From Acestrorhynchus altus (lineage: Eukaryota; Chordata; Actinopteri; Characiformes; Acestrorhynchidae): a DNA stretch of 64,000 nucleotides. The stretch is taken from assembly GCA_034509495.1 (NCBI GenBank), contig CM067505.1, forward strand, positions 7,329,594 to 7,393,593. The letters run 5' to 3'. A program made the position numbers and the translations under genes. Shown here piece by piece: positions 1 through 12,336 of this stretch (the first letter of the stretch is position 1; every line of letters starts with the position of its first letter). Under the pieces are notes generated by a model that did no database searches, was not told the DNA's origin, and saw only the letters and a list, made by a program, of their open reading frames with translations.

Positions 1-1479
1 TGCTACAGAAATGATCTCCATATCGTTGCTGTCCAGTGAAAAACGTGTAACACCAACTTCAAGAGAAGGCAAACATGCTTAACTTTGAATGGAACTTAAT
101 GTAAAAAGAGCTTATTTTACAAACATTGGAGGATTTCTGTTTGTCGATTGATCTAAAAATATGTTCACAGTGTACAGAGCACCTACAGGATTCAAACCAT
201 GGAGAAAAACAAAAATCCACTGGATAGCAGTGATATATTCTTGTATTTTATTGAGCAAATAAACCTGTACTGCCCAGTTAAGGTGGTTTTTAATTCTAAT
301 TTTCATGGGTGTCCTCAAACCTTGGAAACGTGTGGAAAAACATGAAAAAAGAAGAGTGGTCTGGTCTTTGCTTTGTCCTGTGGTAAGAAATGTGTCAACG
401 GAGTTCTGTTAACGATGGCTTGGCATCTGTAGGTATGAGGTGTGAAGCAAGTTCTTTATTTGCCTGTGTGTATGTATAGTACCCCCTTAAATTTCCAGCA
501 CACCTTCAATAATGTTGCTCTGGATCTGAGCCTGGTACCAGACTTGCACCACAACATAAACTTTAATCACTGATCCAAGGAATCCTTTAGGAATCCTATA
601 AAAATTCCCGCATTATTATTTTTATTTTTATTTTACATCTCTTTGGTCAGTGACACTACCTCCCTGGATAAAAGCAAATCCAGCTCAGGATCATCTACCC
701 AACACTCAGCGTAAGAATGACAAGAATTCCTGGATGATGCACGGAAGGCCGCAAAGGAGGCCTTGAACACATTAGAATCACCACACTGATCTCAACAAGC
801 GCTCAAGAAAATATGAGCGATATGATTGTTCTTGTGAGCACACACCGCATGTTTATAAAACTTGGATTTAACCTTTCCCTTTTCGCTTGTGACGAAAGTC
901 ACAGAGCAAGTCTGTTGTCACGGGGGTTGACAGAACTGTGTGGAAGTTTCTAGAGGCTGTGTTGTCTCAGCCCCCTCTGAGGGACAGTCTGCTGAAAAGG
1001 TGCCTCTGCTTGCTATGGTGCGCCATCTCCTGGTGGCCAGGAGCACAAGCGAAGCAGCCAATGATGTTGCAACACAATGCCACTGTTTATGATGACGGCA
1101 ATTAAAACAGATCAGTATTTAAGCCCTGTTACTCACTGCTACGGTGCTTCATTGTATGAAAAACATGCATATAGCCTCTGCACCCTTCCGTGAATTTGAA
1201 TAATTTTGACATTATTTATAGGACCATTTATCATTGATTTCCTTGTAAGGTAGACAGTTGCTAATTACCTTCGGTTGTGGAGTGGTTCCTGCTGAAAAAA
1301 AAAAAAAAAAAAAAAAAGGGAAAAATGCTGTAAGTTTTTGAAGCAGTCCGTTCCTCAATGACACCTATTGCCGTAATGAGTTTTTTAAATTCCAGCAGGC
1401 CCATTTCAGCTAACACCTATGAAATATTTTAAGAGGGTAATGTTTGTTTCATAAACTTCAGCTTTGCCATTTTACGTAC

Positions 1480-1830
1480 GTCATTGGGGGACTTTTTAAT
1501 CCACACAAGACAAGCGTGTAAAAACTCCAGAGCGATGATAGTCATTATGGCCTTCTGATGAGGACGGCATTCCTGTGTGCAAATTCACCTTCGTAAAGTC
1601 ATTCTTGGCTCGTTAAAGCCTCTCCCATTAAGAATAATCCTTCAGCGCTTGGCTTAAGGTATCCGTGCTTTGAGGAGGGGAGAGGCGAGCGTTCGCGGTG
1701 CTTTGTCGACTTTATGGTAACACTGGAATATATTAAACCCGGGCGCCCTTCTCCATAACTGTTTCCCGCTGTGAGTAATTAGCATTTCTGGGGTGAAAGA
1801 TTCCAGCGTGATTGTCAAGTGTAATACAAA
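1480..1830. promoter_or_regulatory. Candidate conserved non-coding element
   Basis: Non-repetitive block with motifs such as TTGTCGACTTTATGG, TAATTAGCATTTC and GCCTCTCCCATTAAG, plus several CpGs, in otherwise AT-rich intergenic DNA. Inferred from composition and motif density. Confidence 0.35.
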
Positions 1831-3529
1831 AACTCAAATTACTCTGCCTTCTTTTTTCAAAGCTGGGTATTTATCTTACAACTGACAAAAGTCTACTCCC
1901 TGCTGAGAAGGAATAGAGCAAATAACTTTTGGGAGTCAGTGAGAGAATAGCCGTAACATCTGTGCTCTACAGAAACCTATAGCTAAGGCATACCATACTC
2001 ATTCTGTGGATGGGAATGTAAACCGAAAGTGGCCATTGTTGGACCATAAGTGATATGGAACTGATTCTCAATTTGGACTCCAAGTGAAAACAACATGTAG
2101 AACAAGGTGGTTTGGTAGCCTCAACGATTAGAAATCACCTGATTTCCTACTGGACACCTTTCCAAATCAGGTCACCTAAAGCATTAAGATTCCTTACACT
2201 GTATTAGCAACAAAATACCAGTACTAACCATTAGGCACCATTAAAAAACACCAGTAACCAACAGAAACCTTGAACGTTTTCTATCATTTCGGTTTGCTCT
2301 CAGCAGGGCTCATTGTAAGGGTGAGCTGCTTCCCTTCCTTCAAGTTACCCATCCACTCTGGCCCTCTCATGCAATTAACATAAAATATGCACAGCGTTAA
2401 GTGTGACTCTTAAATTTGTTGTGTGTTTAGGGAGCCTTCCTCTCTTCATTTGTCTATTACGAATTTAATGTGAGCTAAAAGGCCTGATCAGAAATTCCAC
2501 TCCACTTGGTCTGGGATACTTTCCTCATCCCAGGTGCCAATAAAGAAGACCATGCCAATAAAGAAGTCCCCCAAGAAAATTACACCAGAGTTTAAACCTT
2601 CAGGCTAATAGCATTGGCACAGACACATTGCCAATATACATTTAGCACCTTCAGGTCTGGATGGGCCAAAGGTGGTTGGCCAGAGTCGTGTCCCTCTTAA
2701 AGGTGTCTGGTTGGAAGATTAGGTTGTCCATCATCATTGGGTCTGACCATTTCCCATGAGTGCGCGGGAAACCGAACAGTTGTTGCTATCGAAGGCAAGG
2801 TGATTGAATTGTCCTTGCACTGCTCCGACTTTGAGAACATCACTTGTGATCTTGTGAGGACACAGAGTACGCTCTAGATGTTCTCCTTGAGGCGAAAAAG
2901 GTCTCGACTGACCAGAAAATAAGATCAAATGTCATGCTGGAGGAATCGCAATTTTGTGATCGATGAACGCGCTGGAAAGTTTGTCTCGTTAGGCCAATTT
3001 GTTGAACGATTTGAGGATATTAGGTTTAGGATTGTATTGCCTTTGATTGAAGGCTTATCCTCATCCTGCTTTAATGGAATCGTGGGCCAAGGTGCAACTC
3101 TGCTGAGATCTCAGCTGCAACTGTCACAATGTTAACTTCGGAGAATGCATGTGTGCATATAGCCCGGCTAAAGAATACAAATCTATCGCTTATGTTTGAA
3201 GATGCTCTAGAAATAGCTGTCTTTGGTAATCCTCTCTTGCTCCAGCTGAAAGAGTTCCGGTTGTTCCTTAGAATGTCTGACTGATACCCTAGGCTCCATG
3301 TTACCGGATTTACTTTTAACACTTCTTTAAATGTCCTGTTTCTTATTGTCGCGTAGCTTTTTTTTTTCTTCTCCAGTCATTGTTCAAAACAGACTACAGT
3401 GGCATTGCAAGCGGCGGAAGGATTTCTGCCAAAGCGTAGCATTAGTTTAAGCTGGGTAGGATCCTGCCTGCCACATGCTTTAGTTAAGTATCAGTACAAA
3501 AAAAAAAGTACGAAAGAAAGAAAGAAAAT

Positions 3530-3780
3530 TAATGTGAAGGGGGAATGTATGAAATGTCATTAATGTTAATGCTAATCACTTTTTGCCTATTAAGCACAAA
3601 TTAGTGTAGGCGATGTTAAATGTCACTGGATGTCCTGGGAACCATTTGCACTTTTAAGAGCAGGGGACAAGCGGATAGCTTCTGATTAGCATACTTTAGA
3701 TCCTCCTAATTCTCTACTATGCCGATATGAGTCACAAGTCATGGTGAGCCATAAAGCCTCGACAGTGAACACTAAAAGAC
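3530..3780. promoter_or_regulatory. Candidate conserved non-coding element
   Basis: A block rich in homeobox-type cores (TCATTAATGTTAATGCTAATC, ACAAATTAGTG, GATTAGCAT) without repeats or coding frame. Weak, composition-based call. Confidence 0.3.
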
Positions 3781-3984
3781 TGCTAGATGTCTACAAGGAT
3801 ACAAGCCGTGTTGACTGGCAAGATCAAAGTTTGACTTTGAGAGTTCCATTTACCGGTTTATTGTCTGTTCTTTATTGTATTTTATAGGTCTTAACAGGTT
3901 TCACATATGAGAAAATCAATGTGAAAAAGGCTGCTTTTAGCAGTGCTGGAAGTCACAAGGTACAAAGTAGCACATTACAGTAAT

Positions 3985-4175
3985 GCAAACACTTTTTCCA
4001 CTAACAAATAAAGGTTTAACTCTTACAACCCGAGATCCACACTTTGAGGTTCTCATCATTGTGTGATGAACTATCAGTGAGTCATCAAGCTTGGAAAACA
4101 GCTCAGGTTCCAACCGAATTCGACCCCACTTTAAATGCCAAAGGATGTTCCAGTGCATGTTTACTGCTCTGTCCA
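3985..4175 (-). repeat. Dispersed repeat, copy 1 of 3
   Basis: Minus-strand text TGGACAGAGCAGTAAACATG, CATTTAAAGTGGGGTCGAAT and AAAGTGTGGATCTCGGGTT matches copies at 6395 and 10340. Non-coding; family not recognised. Confidence 0.6.
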
Positions 4176-5393
4176 CATTTACTGATCATTGATAAGGGGT
4201 GGAGCTAATGGTGTCACTGACCAGATTTGGTTACAGAGGAAAATGAGAGGAGAGGGGCTGTTTACCCTCTTTCTTTGCTCATATCGTGTGAAATTTCAGA
4301 ATATAGGTCCTGAGAAGGGATAACACTCAAGCTTAACTGCTTTCAGCTCAAAACCACTCTGGGTGGTTAATTCAGGATTCCATAAAATGTTTTGTCTAGA
4401 TATACAGTGTTTTGTAGACCTTATAAGTAAAAATAAATAATAAACACATAAATATCCAAATATGGTCACATTCATGCAAATATTTATATTCCGTTAATAT
4501 TTATATCAAATGAATTCATATTTGAAGAGTCTAGGATTTCTAGTAACATTACTGTTACTGGTTTAGTTGGAACAGTGTCCCTTTGACTCCTTTGTCTCAA
4601 TGTTTCAATGATCATATAAACCACACGTTTTCTCCATACCTTATGCATTCCTGTCCTGCAGTTTTAAGCATAATGGTTTTAATTGGGCATTGCTGTTTTT
4701 ATAATGCTCCTGGTTAGTTTGTAGTTTTCCCAACAGCATAAGCCATTCATCATTTTAATTAACCAAACTGGCTGTGTGATCAGAGTGAAGGGACAATGAA
4801 AGACCTTCTAAATGATACTTACCATGACTATTTTTTTTTTTAAAACAAAACACAGAAAGGGCTGCTCAGTCTTTTCTTGTATATGTTAACCCTTTAGAGC
4901 CCAAATCCATTTTTCAATAATGATCAAAATAATTGAATCTGTTAGGTTCAATAGTGTTGTTGTTGTTTTTCCAGTAAATAAGGTCACATGACTTGTATTT
5001 CAGCATTTTGTTCTAGAAATTGTGTTAGAATGGAGCAAATGCAAAATATATCTTTTTATTAAAGTTAATTGGTTGGAAATGAAATACACAGAAACAAAAT
5101 ATACGCTTTTAAACGGAGCTGGTTGTGTCTCACGCACTGACCAAACACATCTGCCTTTTGTAAATGAGGTCACCTTTACACACATTCACACACTGTCCTG
5201 TGACGCATTTTTTAAGGGTTCTGTAACACATGGTATGTGGCTCTTTTGGGATGTTCCGACTTTCTGGTGGCTCTGCTGCAGCTCAGCTACTATAGACTCA
5301 GAAATGTATTTAGTAATTTATTTTTTGAGTAAATAATTCCCACTTTATGTTAAGTGTCTCTAATTACTGTGTAGGAACATATTAACAATCAGT

Positions 5394-5394
<1 letters not shown>

Positions 5395-5456
<62 letters not shown>
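5395..5456. repeat. (CA)n microsatellite
   Basis: Uninterrupted CA run of about 31 units in intergenic DNA. Confidence 0.97.
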
Positions 5457-5459
<3 letters not shown>

Positions 5460-6394
5460 TTTCTCTTCATTATTTAAATAAAAATACATACATTTACGGT
5501 GAAACTTTCAAGCATTTGTTGTTTCTTTTAATGCTGATACTGTCTGATTAGTTATATATTCAAATTTAAAATAAAACATTCTAATCATTTGCAAAACTAG
5601 ATTTCAGATTTTTCATAGCTTTAAGTAACAATATAAAAAGCTTGGAATTTTTACTTTTCCATGGAGTGAATTAATTATTTATTTAATAATAGTCACCAGT
5701 ACCCTCTTTTTTTTTATAAGTGTATAAGCATGTAAGGGAGAATATGCCGTTGCAGCTGTTGAAATATATTCTCATCTTTTCCTGAGATATGTATAATTTC
5801 ACAAGCTGCACTACTGCAGGATGAGACTTTACCTTTGTGAATAAAAGTAGGAACACTTTATATGGATATTCTAGCTGCACTAATACATGTGTAATAACTT
5901 GATCAATTGCATTTGTTACTCTACTATTTATTAATACATAATAATTAAAAGCAGTGAGGTGCTCTTGTGTCAAAACTGAAGTTGATAAATGTGTAGCAAC
6001 ATATACGCTGTATATGTGTACAAATGCACAGGGATATTCACTGGTCCCACTTTATACACATTTGAGATATTGATAGGATTCAGATATTTTTATGAACTAG
6101 ACCATGTTTTGTGTGCATTTGTTTGCTGATAAGGACAATAATCCTGTTGGTATTTGATCAGTGGTTTTGAAAGGCAAATGCAATAATTTTGATGATGAGT
6201 TATTTGTAATGATTAGATTGGCAAGGATTATTTATAAGTTCCCAACACTTGACAGCATTGAAAAAAAAAAAAATCCATATTACTTTTATTATTTATGTCT
6301 GTATCAGTATTTATGCCTTCTTTCAGAACTTTTATTTTGAAATTTGAACACAAAGAAAGAAAGCAAACAGCTCCTCCCTTCTTGTTTTCCTTTG

Positions 6395-6530
6395 TAACCC
6401 AATATCTGGGTCAGTGAAGTCATCAGTCCCAACCCTCTCACTGATCAACCTGAGTCTGCATGCAGGCCAAGAATGCACACATGGACAGAGCAGTAAACAA
6501 GCACTGCGTGGCAGCAATGGTCTTGAAAAT
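6395..6530 (+). repeat. Dispersed repeat, copy 2 of 3
   Basis: Contains AACCCAATATCTGGGTCAGTG, TGCATGCAGGCCAAGAATG and TGGACAGAGCAGTAAACAAG, parallel to the minus strand of 10625-10340 and 4175-3985. Confidence 0.6.
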
Positions 6531-7009
6531 GGGATTGAAAACAAGTGTATTTCAGCTGTTTCAAGGCTTGATTACTCACATGAAGCCCAGAAAACCAGCA
6601 TGTAGCTGCCCACGCAGTGCAGGCCTCACTTTCAAAATATCTCTACTAACTGTGTAGCTACATGTTAATTAAACTCCTGATGATGTATAGACTGTTACAG
6701 GTGGATTGCATTAGTATAGCTTATGTAATTGCACATGTTAGCATTAGTTTGATGAAGATGAGGGTCATGATATGTTTTCTTTAGTACAGAAATATTACAG
6801 CTATTACATAAACTACATATAAGTGAAACACATATTCACTATAGTTACACTGTTATTACACAGATTGTTAGTGTAACTACATTATATACATACTGGGACC
6901 AGTACATACCCCACAGTTATGTGTTTGACAGAAATACTGACCAGACTGTATAACCACTTATTACTCTAATATAAATCTACTTCATATTTTATGATTTCAT
7001 CATCTTTTA

Positions 7010-7560
7010 AGGTTACAAATAAGGTAATGTTTTTTCGTGCCCAACGCCAATGCAATCTGTGCGTCAGCTTCAAACACGAGAGGCTCCTCACCATTCTCTT
7101 GGCTGCCGGCCTCATATTTGACAGCAGGCCTGTGAGGTGAAGTGAAGTGAGTGTGTGTGTGTCCCTGATGACTGCGTTCGCTCTCTCAGCTGTTTGGGTG
7201 TAAATAATCGTTGATATGCATAAACAGCTCTCTCCATTCATTACTGTCAGCGTAGTGAGAGGCCTGCAGGCAGAGGTCGTCCGCCAGGGGTCCGCTCTCC
7301 GCTCTCAACCCCGCGGTACCCATCACTCCAACCTGCTCCGCTGACGCCCTAAACCCTCCATTAGCAAGGCTCCAGGTCGCGACCTCTCTGTGGCATTTGC
7401 AATTCCAGATCGTTTGATTAGCGGCGTATTTACATATTTCAGCCGCGGAAGCTGTTGGGGTGTCGGGAACACTTGAAGTGTTGTAAATTCCTTTGGCCTT
7501 TTTGTCGGCACGGCGATCAGGGCCTGGTGTGTGTTCTGTACTTTCCTCCACTCTCCTTCA
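7010..7560. promoter_or_regulatory. Candidate conserved non-coding element downstream of znf516
   Basis: A sharply GC- and CpG-richer block in AT-rich DNA, with homeobox/POU-like motifs (TAAATAATCG, TGATATGCATAA, GATTAGCGGCG). ORFs on both strands are short and unrelated to known proteins. A cis-regulatory element is the best guess; an unannotated non-coding exon is the alternative. Confidence 0.4.
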
Positions 7561-8384
7561 ACAGCAGCGACAGTGTCCTTAGCTACTTCTGACAACTCCC
7601 CAGATCTGCTCTGACCTCTATCCTCGTGACGTAGATGGGAGAGAACTGGTGTCCAGTGGAGTGGATCAAACTCCCTCCGAATGGGTTGATGGGTGGTCTC
7701 ACCCTTCAGACCTCAGCCCATTAAAAACAATGAGAACTGAATGCTTGAACCAAGTTGACTTGGTGAAGCTGAGCATTTTCATTTTTTTTTTTTTTTTTCC
7801 TTTAGTGGAAGGACAAGGAATGTTAAGAGCTAGCTCGCCAGCATAATTCAGTGAATTGGTGCTTGTACAACAAAGTGAAGTCTCAGGGCATGTGTTTTAC
7901 TTACCAAGACTAAAGTGTACAGCCACAGTATCTTTTACCGCCTCGTTACCTCTGTTTTCACACCATTTGAAAATGGTCTTTAATGCGATTTACCTGGCGT
8001 GAACATTTCAGAATTTTGAACCATTTCAACACAAATGGTTTTACATGATGTGGAATGAAACCTTGTAACTACAGGTGTTACAAGTCATAACCATAACATT
8101 AATACAGCTGACAGGTCATCAATAATGACATTTGATAAGGGGTGGAAATATTAGGCAGCCAGTGAACAGTCAGTTCTTGAAGATGATGTCTTAGAAGGTG
8201 GAAAAATGCACAAGTGTAAGGCCTTCAGAGGTCTTGTGGAGTCCAGTTCTTGAGGGGTCAGAGCTGTTGAGGTGGCATAAGCGGTACCTACTCAACAGTA
8301 GCCAGATACTGTCCATTCTTCATCATTTGAACCCGGCAGCTGCTTTGTACACTGTGTAAATAACTCAGTTTGATGAATAGACCA

Positions 8385-8820
8385 ATAGAAATGCTCAGCT
8401 TTGAGCGAATGTCCTACCATTATGATCTGAAGAGCACAGGTTCAAATCTCAGATCATGCTGCTTGCCATTGGCAACCGGAGTCGGAGGGAGAGTGAAATT
8501 GGCTTGCTCTCCTTCTCTGGGAGGGTAGATGGTGCTCTCTCCCCATATCACACTCAGTGTGATGCAGATCGGCACAGGCGTCTTCAAGCCATTACATCAG
8601 AGCTTGAGACCTGGCACTTTCCTCCGAGTGAGGATGCAAACGGCGGCAGTTTGAAAAGAGGTGGTGGTTGACATCACATGTATCAGAGGAAGCATGCACT
8701 CATCTGCACCCTCCTAATGTCGGGGGTATGGCATGTAATAAGGGGGGACTGATAATGGGTTTAGGGAATTGGAACTTCCAAATTTGCAGAGGAGAAAATC
8801 AGGGATAAAAAAATAAAATG
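8385..8820 (+). repeat. tRNA-derived SINE
   Basis: The 5' part contains a B-box-like GGTTCAAATCTC. It is followed by the body CTTGCTCTCCTTCTCTGGGA, GGTGCTCTCTCCCCATATCA, CTTTCCTCCGAGTGAGGATG and ACATCACATGTATCAGAGGA. The 3' end is GGGAATTGG then A-rich. I recognise this as a SINE abundant in otophysan fishes. It is not a functional tRNA. Confidence 0.75.
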
Positions 8821-9469
8821 CACTAAAATACTGTTATTTACTCTTAGTTTAGAACTTTCATTCAATGTTGAGAACATTTTTGCCTTTTTTTTACAAGCTC
8901 TTTTGGGTAGTGCACGATGGGGTGGTGTGGTCTCTTATTGGCAAATAACACAAAGATAAACAGACATAAAAACAGGTTCATTTTAGTGTCATTTGATCCA
9001 TATATCCACCAAACCTTTGGCAGCTTTCAGCAATGCAAGAAGCTCTGCCCATTGGTTAGATTGACATCTTGCAGCTGCAGATTATGAGAAGAAATTGTCT
9101 GCCAATGATTTGCCAATAGAATCCAACTGTTGTCTCAGTCAAGCCCTATTTTGAATCGAGGAGCTGTAAACCCCATAACTAATTTGAAAAGCATGGCTGG
9201 AAAATATTGATCAACTGTACAAAAATGGGATAATTGTGACATGATTTCTATTTCTATGAGTTCAGGCTCTAGGAGAAGAAAAGGAATTTTGTCTTCATGA
9301 CCTGTGGTACAGGTACAGACCAAACATGCGTTATCGGGCCTGATGGGCTGAAGTGGAAAGGAATTTCTTTGATTCAAAAATAATGCTTGCATGCCCGTTA
9401 ATCTCAGAAAAGTCATTTAAATCACATGATACCAGTGTGGATAGGGCCTGCAGCTTATATGAACATCTT

Positions 9470-9680
9470 CTGCTTCTTCTTCTTCTTCTTCTTTCGGATG
9501 CTCCCTTTAGGGGTCGCCACAGCTGATCATCTACCTCCAATCCAGTATAACAATCATATTTATGATCCACATTATAGTTTTGCCACAAGTTTTATGCCCT
9601 TCCTGATGCAACCCTCACCATTTATCCGGGCTTGGGACCGGCACCGGCAGTGCACAAATTACACCCCTAATGGCTGGTGA
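9470..9680 (+). repeat. Interspersed repeat with CTT-rich end (SINE/LINE-tail type)
   Basis: A (CTT)n run (9471-9493) leads into TTTCGGATGCTCCCTTTAGG and GGTCGCCACAGCTGATCATC, then CCTTCCTGATGCAACCCTC. This is a very common fish repeat. Family assignment uncertain. Confidence 0.65.
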
Positions 9681-10339
9681 ACACGAGTTCTTAAAAACAA
9701 ACAAAATCCTAAACAGAACTGTGTACCTTTCATGCAATGCACCCACATATAATGCTCGGAGGAGCAGATACACTTTTCTAAAGCTCCACGTACTAGTTAT
9801 TCTAATGGATTATTCTCCGGAACAGTTGTGTCGATTCTGCCTCAGAGGCAGTGCTGCCTTCAGAACCATTTTGAATAGTGATGACGTGAATGAACCATGT
9901 TCCACATAAACATCAAAGACTCCCTTCATTCAGTTTGCATCTGTGCATAGACATGAATGCTTTTAATGCTTTAGCATTAATTAACTGCTGTATAGAAGCC
10001 TCTATTTTTATGACCTATGTAGTGCACTAGTGACTAATTTGAGATTCTAATTAGCAGCCAAAGCCAACTGGTGCTCAGCTGTGCTTTATTAACAAAAATG
10101 GAAATCTGACAATTCTATTAGGGAAGCATGGCCAGAAATCAAACACTCACTCATTTTGGTGTTTTGGATTTTTTTCATTTTAAGAAAAAAGATGTTTCCA
10201 AATATTGGGTTTGTGCCACCTTAACCTGTAATGTGAACATAGCCGTGTAATGAAAGTACCATGAGTGAAATTACAAGTAGTATTAGGTATAATACTATAT
10301 TATACAGTAATTAAGTACAGTTACCCTGACGTTAACCCT

Positions 10340-10625
10340 TAGTAACACAGATCCACACTTTGCAGGTTGTTACATGGCGTTTTCTACACTTCATATCTCA
10401 GTATCAGAGAAACTTGCTGACATAATACACATATAATACACTACAAGTACTTCTAGCTAACCAAAACACAGCTAAAATTCACTTTCCAACTGAATTAAAT
10501 CCCAGTTTAAAGGCCAATGGAGGTCCCAGTCTTGCTCTGTCAAGGTGTACATGCTCAACCTGCATGCAAACTCTGACTAAGCAGTGCGAAGAGGTGGGAA
10601 TCATGAAGTCATTGACCCAGGAATT
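10340..10625 (-). repeat. Dispersed repeat, copy 3 of 3
   Basis: The longest copy. On the minus strand it runs from AACCCAATTCCTGGGTCAAT through GCATGCAGGTTGAGCATG and TTTAAACTGGGATTTAATTC to AAAGTGTGGATCTGTGTTAC. The other two copies cover different parts of it. Confidence 0.6.
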
Positions 10626-10650
10626 GGGTTATACTTAAAAAAAATCTATA

Positions 10651-10691
<41 letters not shown>

Positions 10692-11681
10692 GAAAATTAT
10701 AAGGAAGGGACTGTTTCAGAATAAAAGTCACGAGAAATGATAATACTGATACACTGTCAAGTATTTTGTACAACTTATTATTGTAAATATCCCTGTCAAT
10801 GTACTCCTTATACATAAGTCATCAACGTCCAGCTCAAAAACAGTCTGGATGATCAGTTTCCGAAAGGATTTCTGAGATTTCGGAGTGTTTTTTAGTCCTT
10901 ATATAGAAAACAAAAATGCAAAGGGTTCGAAAGGTTCGTGTTCAATAAGGTCAAGAGTGCTTACCTTCTAATAAAGTTCATATTTATTTCATGTTCTATC
11001 ACTTCCCACTCTGGGTTCTGTTGTGGTCAATACAGAGGCCAGTTCTCCAGGGACCCCGTAACAAGAGCTCCTCATTTGGAGAGCTAGTGCAAAAGGGGTA
11101 GCAGTGTAATCCTAAGCTATTTGTCACAGTGCACACATGTAGCACAGCTATGCATGCACAAGTGGAGCAGATCAATATTCAGTCGCAGTCTCTCTGTAAG
11201 GGCCTTCACTGTTAATATAACTGAACATGTGTGACATAAAAGGGTCGGCAATAAAGGAGTGGAAGGTCTACAGCCAGAACAAACAGTCACACGCACTGTT
11301 TTTAACAGTACCGGGGTGATTACCATTCTTAAAACGTTCTCTGGGGAACTTCAAAAGCCAGTACAGTATGTAATAATGGAGCAATAATGCAGGGTTATAT
11401 ACTCTGAGTATAATGTTGAGCAAGTAACATTACAATAGTATAGCAACATAGTTTATCCTTTAACAAACTGATACTTTACTGGGAATATGTTTAGACAGTG
11501 AATGTATGTAAACAAATGAAAATGTATTTTTGAATTTCTAGCAGTCCTACTGTACATAAAAAAATGCATTTGTGAATGAAAAAGTGAACCTTACTACCCG
11601 ATAGTTGGTAGACCAAGGGTCAACCTTTCATCAGCTACTGGAAACGTGATGTAAAGTAATGCAGTTCATTCAGTTATATGG

Positions 11682-12010
11682 ACAGAAGTATTGGGACATC
11701 TGCTCATTCATTGTTAATTCCAAAATTAAGGGTAGTAAAAGAGTTTATCCTGCTCTGGTTGAAGTAACTCCCTCTATTGTCCAGGGAAGGCTTTCTACTT
11801 GGAGCTTTGCTCTGAGGAGCTGATCGCATTCATTGACAAGAGCATTAGCGAGGTCAGGAAGTTGGGTGATCACCAGCCCACCTCATCCCCATCTCCGCAA
11901 CTTATCCCAAAAGTACTGGATGGAGCTCCATCATGCCAGAAAACACAGTTCCACTTCTCCACAACTCAGTGGTGGAGGGCTTTATACCCCCTCTAGCACA
12001 CAACTGGCAT
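11682..12010 (+). repeat. Dispersed repeat (three copies in window)
   Basis: Starts GACAGAAGTATTGGGACATC and includes TTGTCCAGGGAAGGCTTTCTA, CTCATCCCCATCTCC and AAAAGTACTGGATGGAGCTCC. Related copies lie at 38098-38420 and, inverted, at 54105-53770. It is non-coding; probably a non-autonomous DNA transposon. Confidence 0.7.
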
Positions 12011-12300
12011 GGCATGGCAGCAGTAGTTTAATGTTTGTATTATCTCTTTATCTGAGAGGTCCCACATATTTCAAGACCTGGCCCAACTTTTATTCACCGT
12101 CAAATTGTACAATAAAATGTTGCTGCATGCTCCTCAGAGCAGAAATGTTTGTTCTGCTCACCACTCTGAGGTCAGCAGGTCTAGAAATACCGAAACCGCC
12201 AGTAACCCACAATCTTACCACACTCAAAGATCACTGAGATCTCTTGACGCCATTTGACTGTTCAGCACATTCAGTATATTAGGTTGGAAATCAAGGGTGA

Positions 12301-12336
12301 GGCCACACGCACGAAATATCAGAGGTAAACTTTATT
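12301..12336 (-). terminator. Candidate polyadenylation signal for znf516
   Basis: Minus-strand AATAAA at 12336-12331 is followed about 19 nt later by a GU-rich element (TGCGTGTGG region, 12312-12301). This is the standard arrangement of hexamer, cleavage zone and downstream element. A dispersed repeat starts just beyond it. Confidence 0.5.

Larger units (their letters stand above)
1..11680. other. Intergenic DNA downstream of znf516
   Basis: No gene recognised. Apart from listed blocks and repeats, the spans 1-1480 (with an A tract at 1294-1317), 1830-3530, 4180-5390, 5460-6390, 6540-7000, 7560-8380, 9690-10330 and 10690-11680 are AT-rich, with only short chance frames. The stretch 2730-3320 has more balanced composition but no protein or repeat I can name. 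Confidence 0.6.

Noticed and set aside
2734..3322. Possible degenerate gene on either strand
   Set aside because: Balanced composition, but the 64-83 codon frames match no family I know and lack splice context; left as unexplained.
8440..8470. Possible tRNA gene (B-box-like GGTTCAAATCTC)
   Set aside because: No foldable cloverleaf; it is the tRNA-derived head of a SINE followed by the SINE body.
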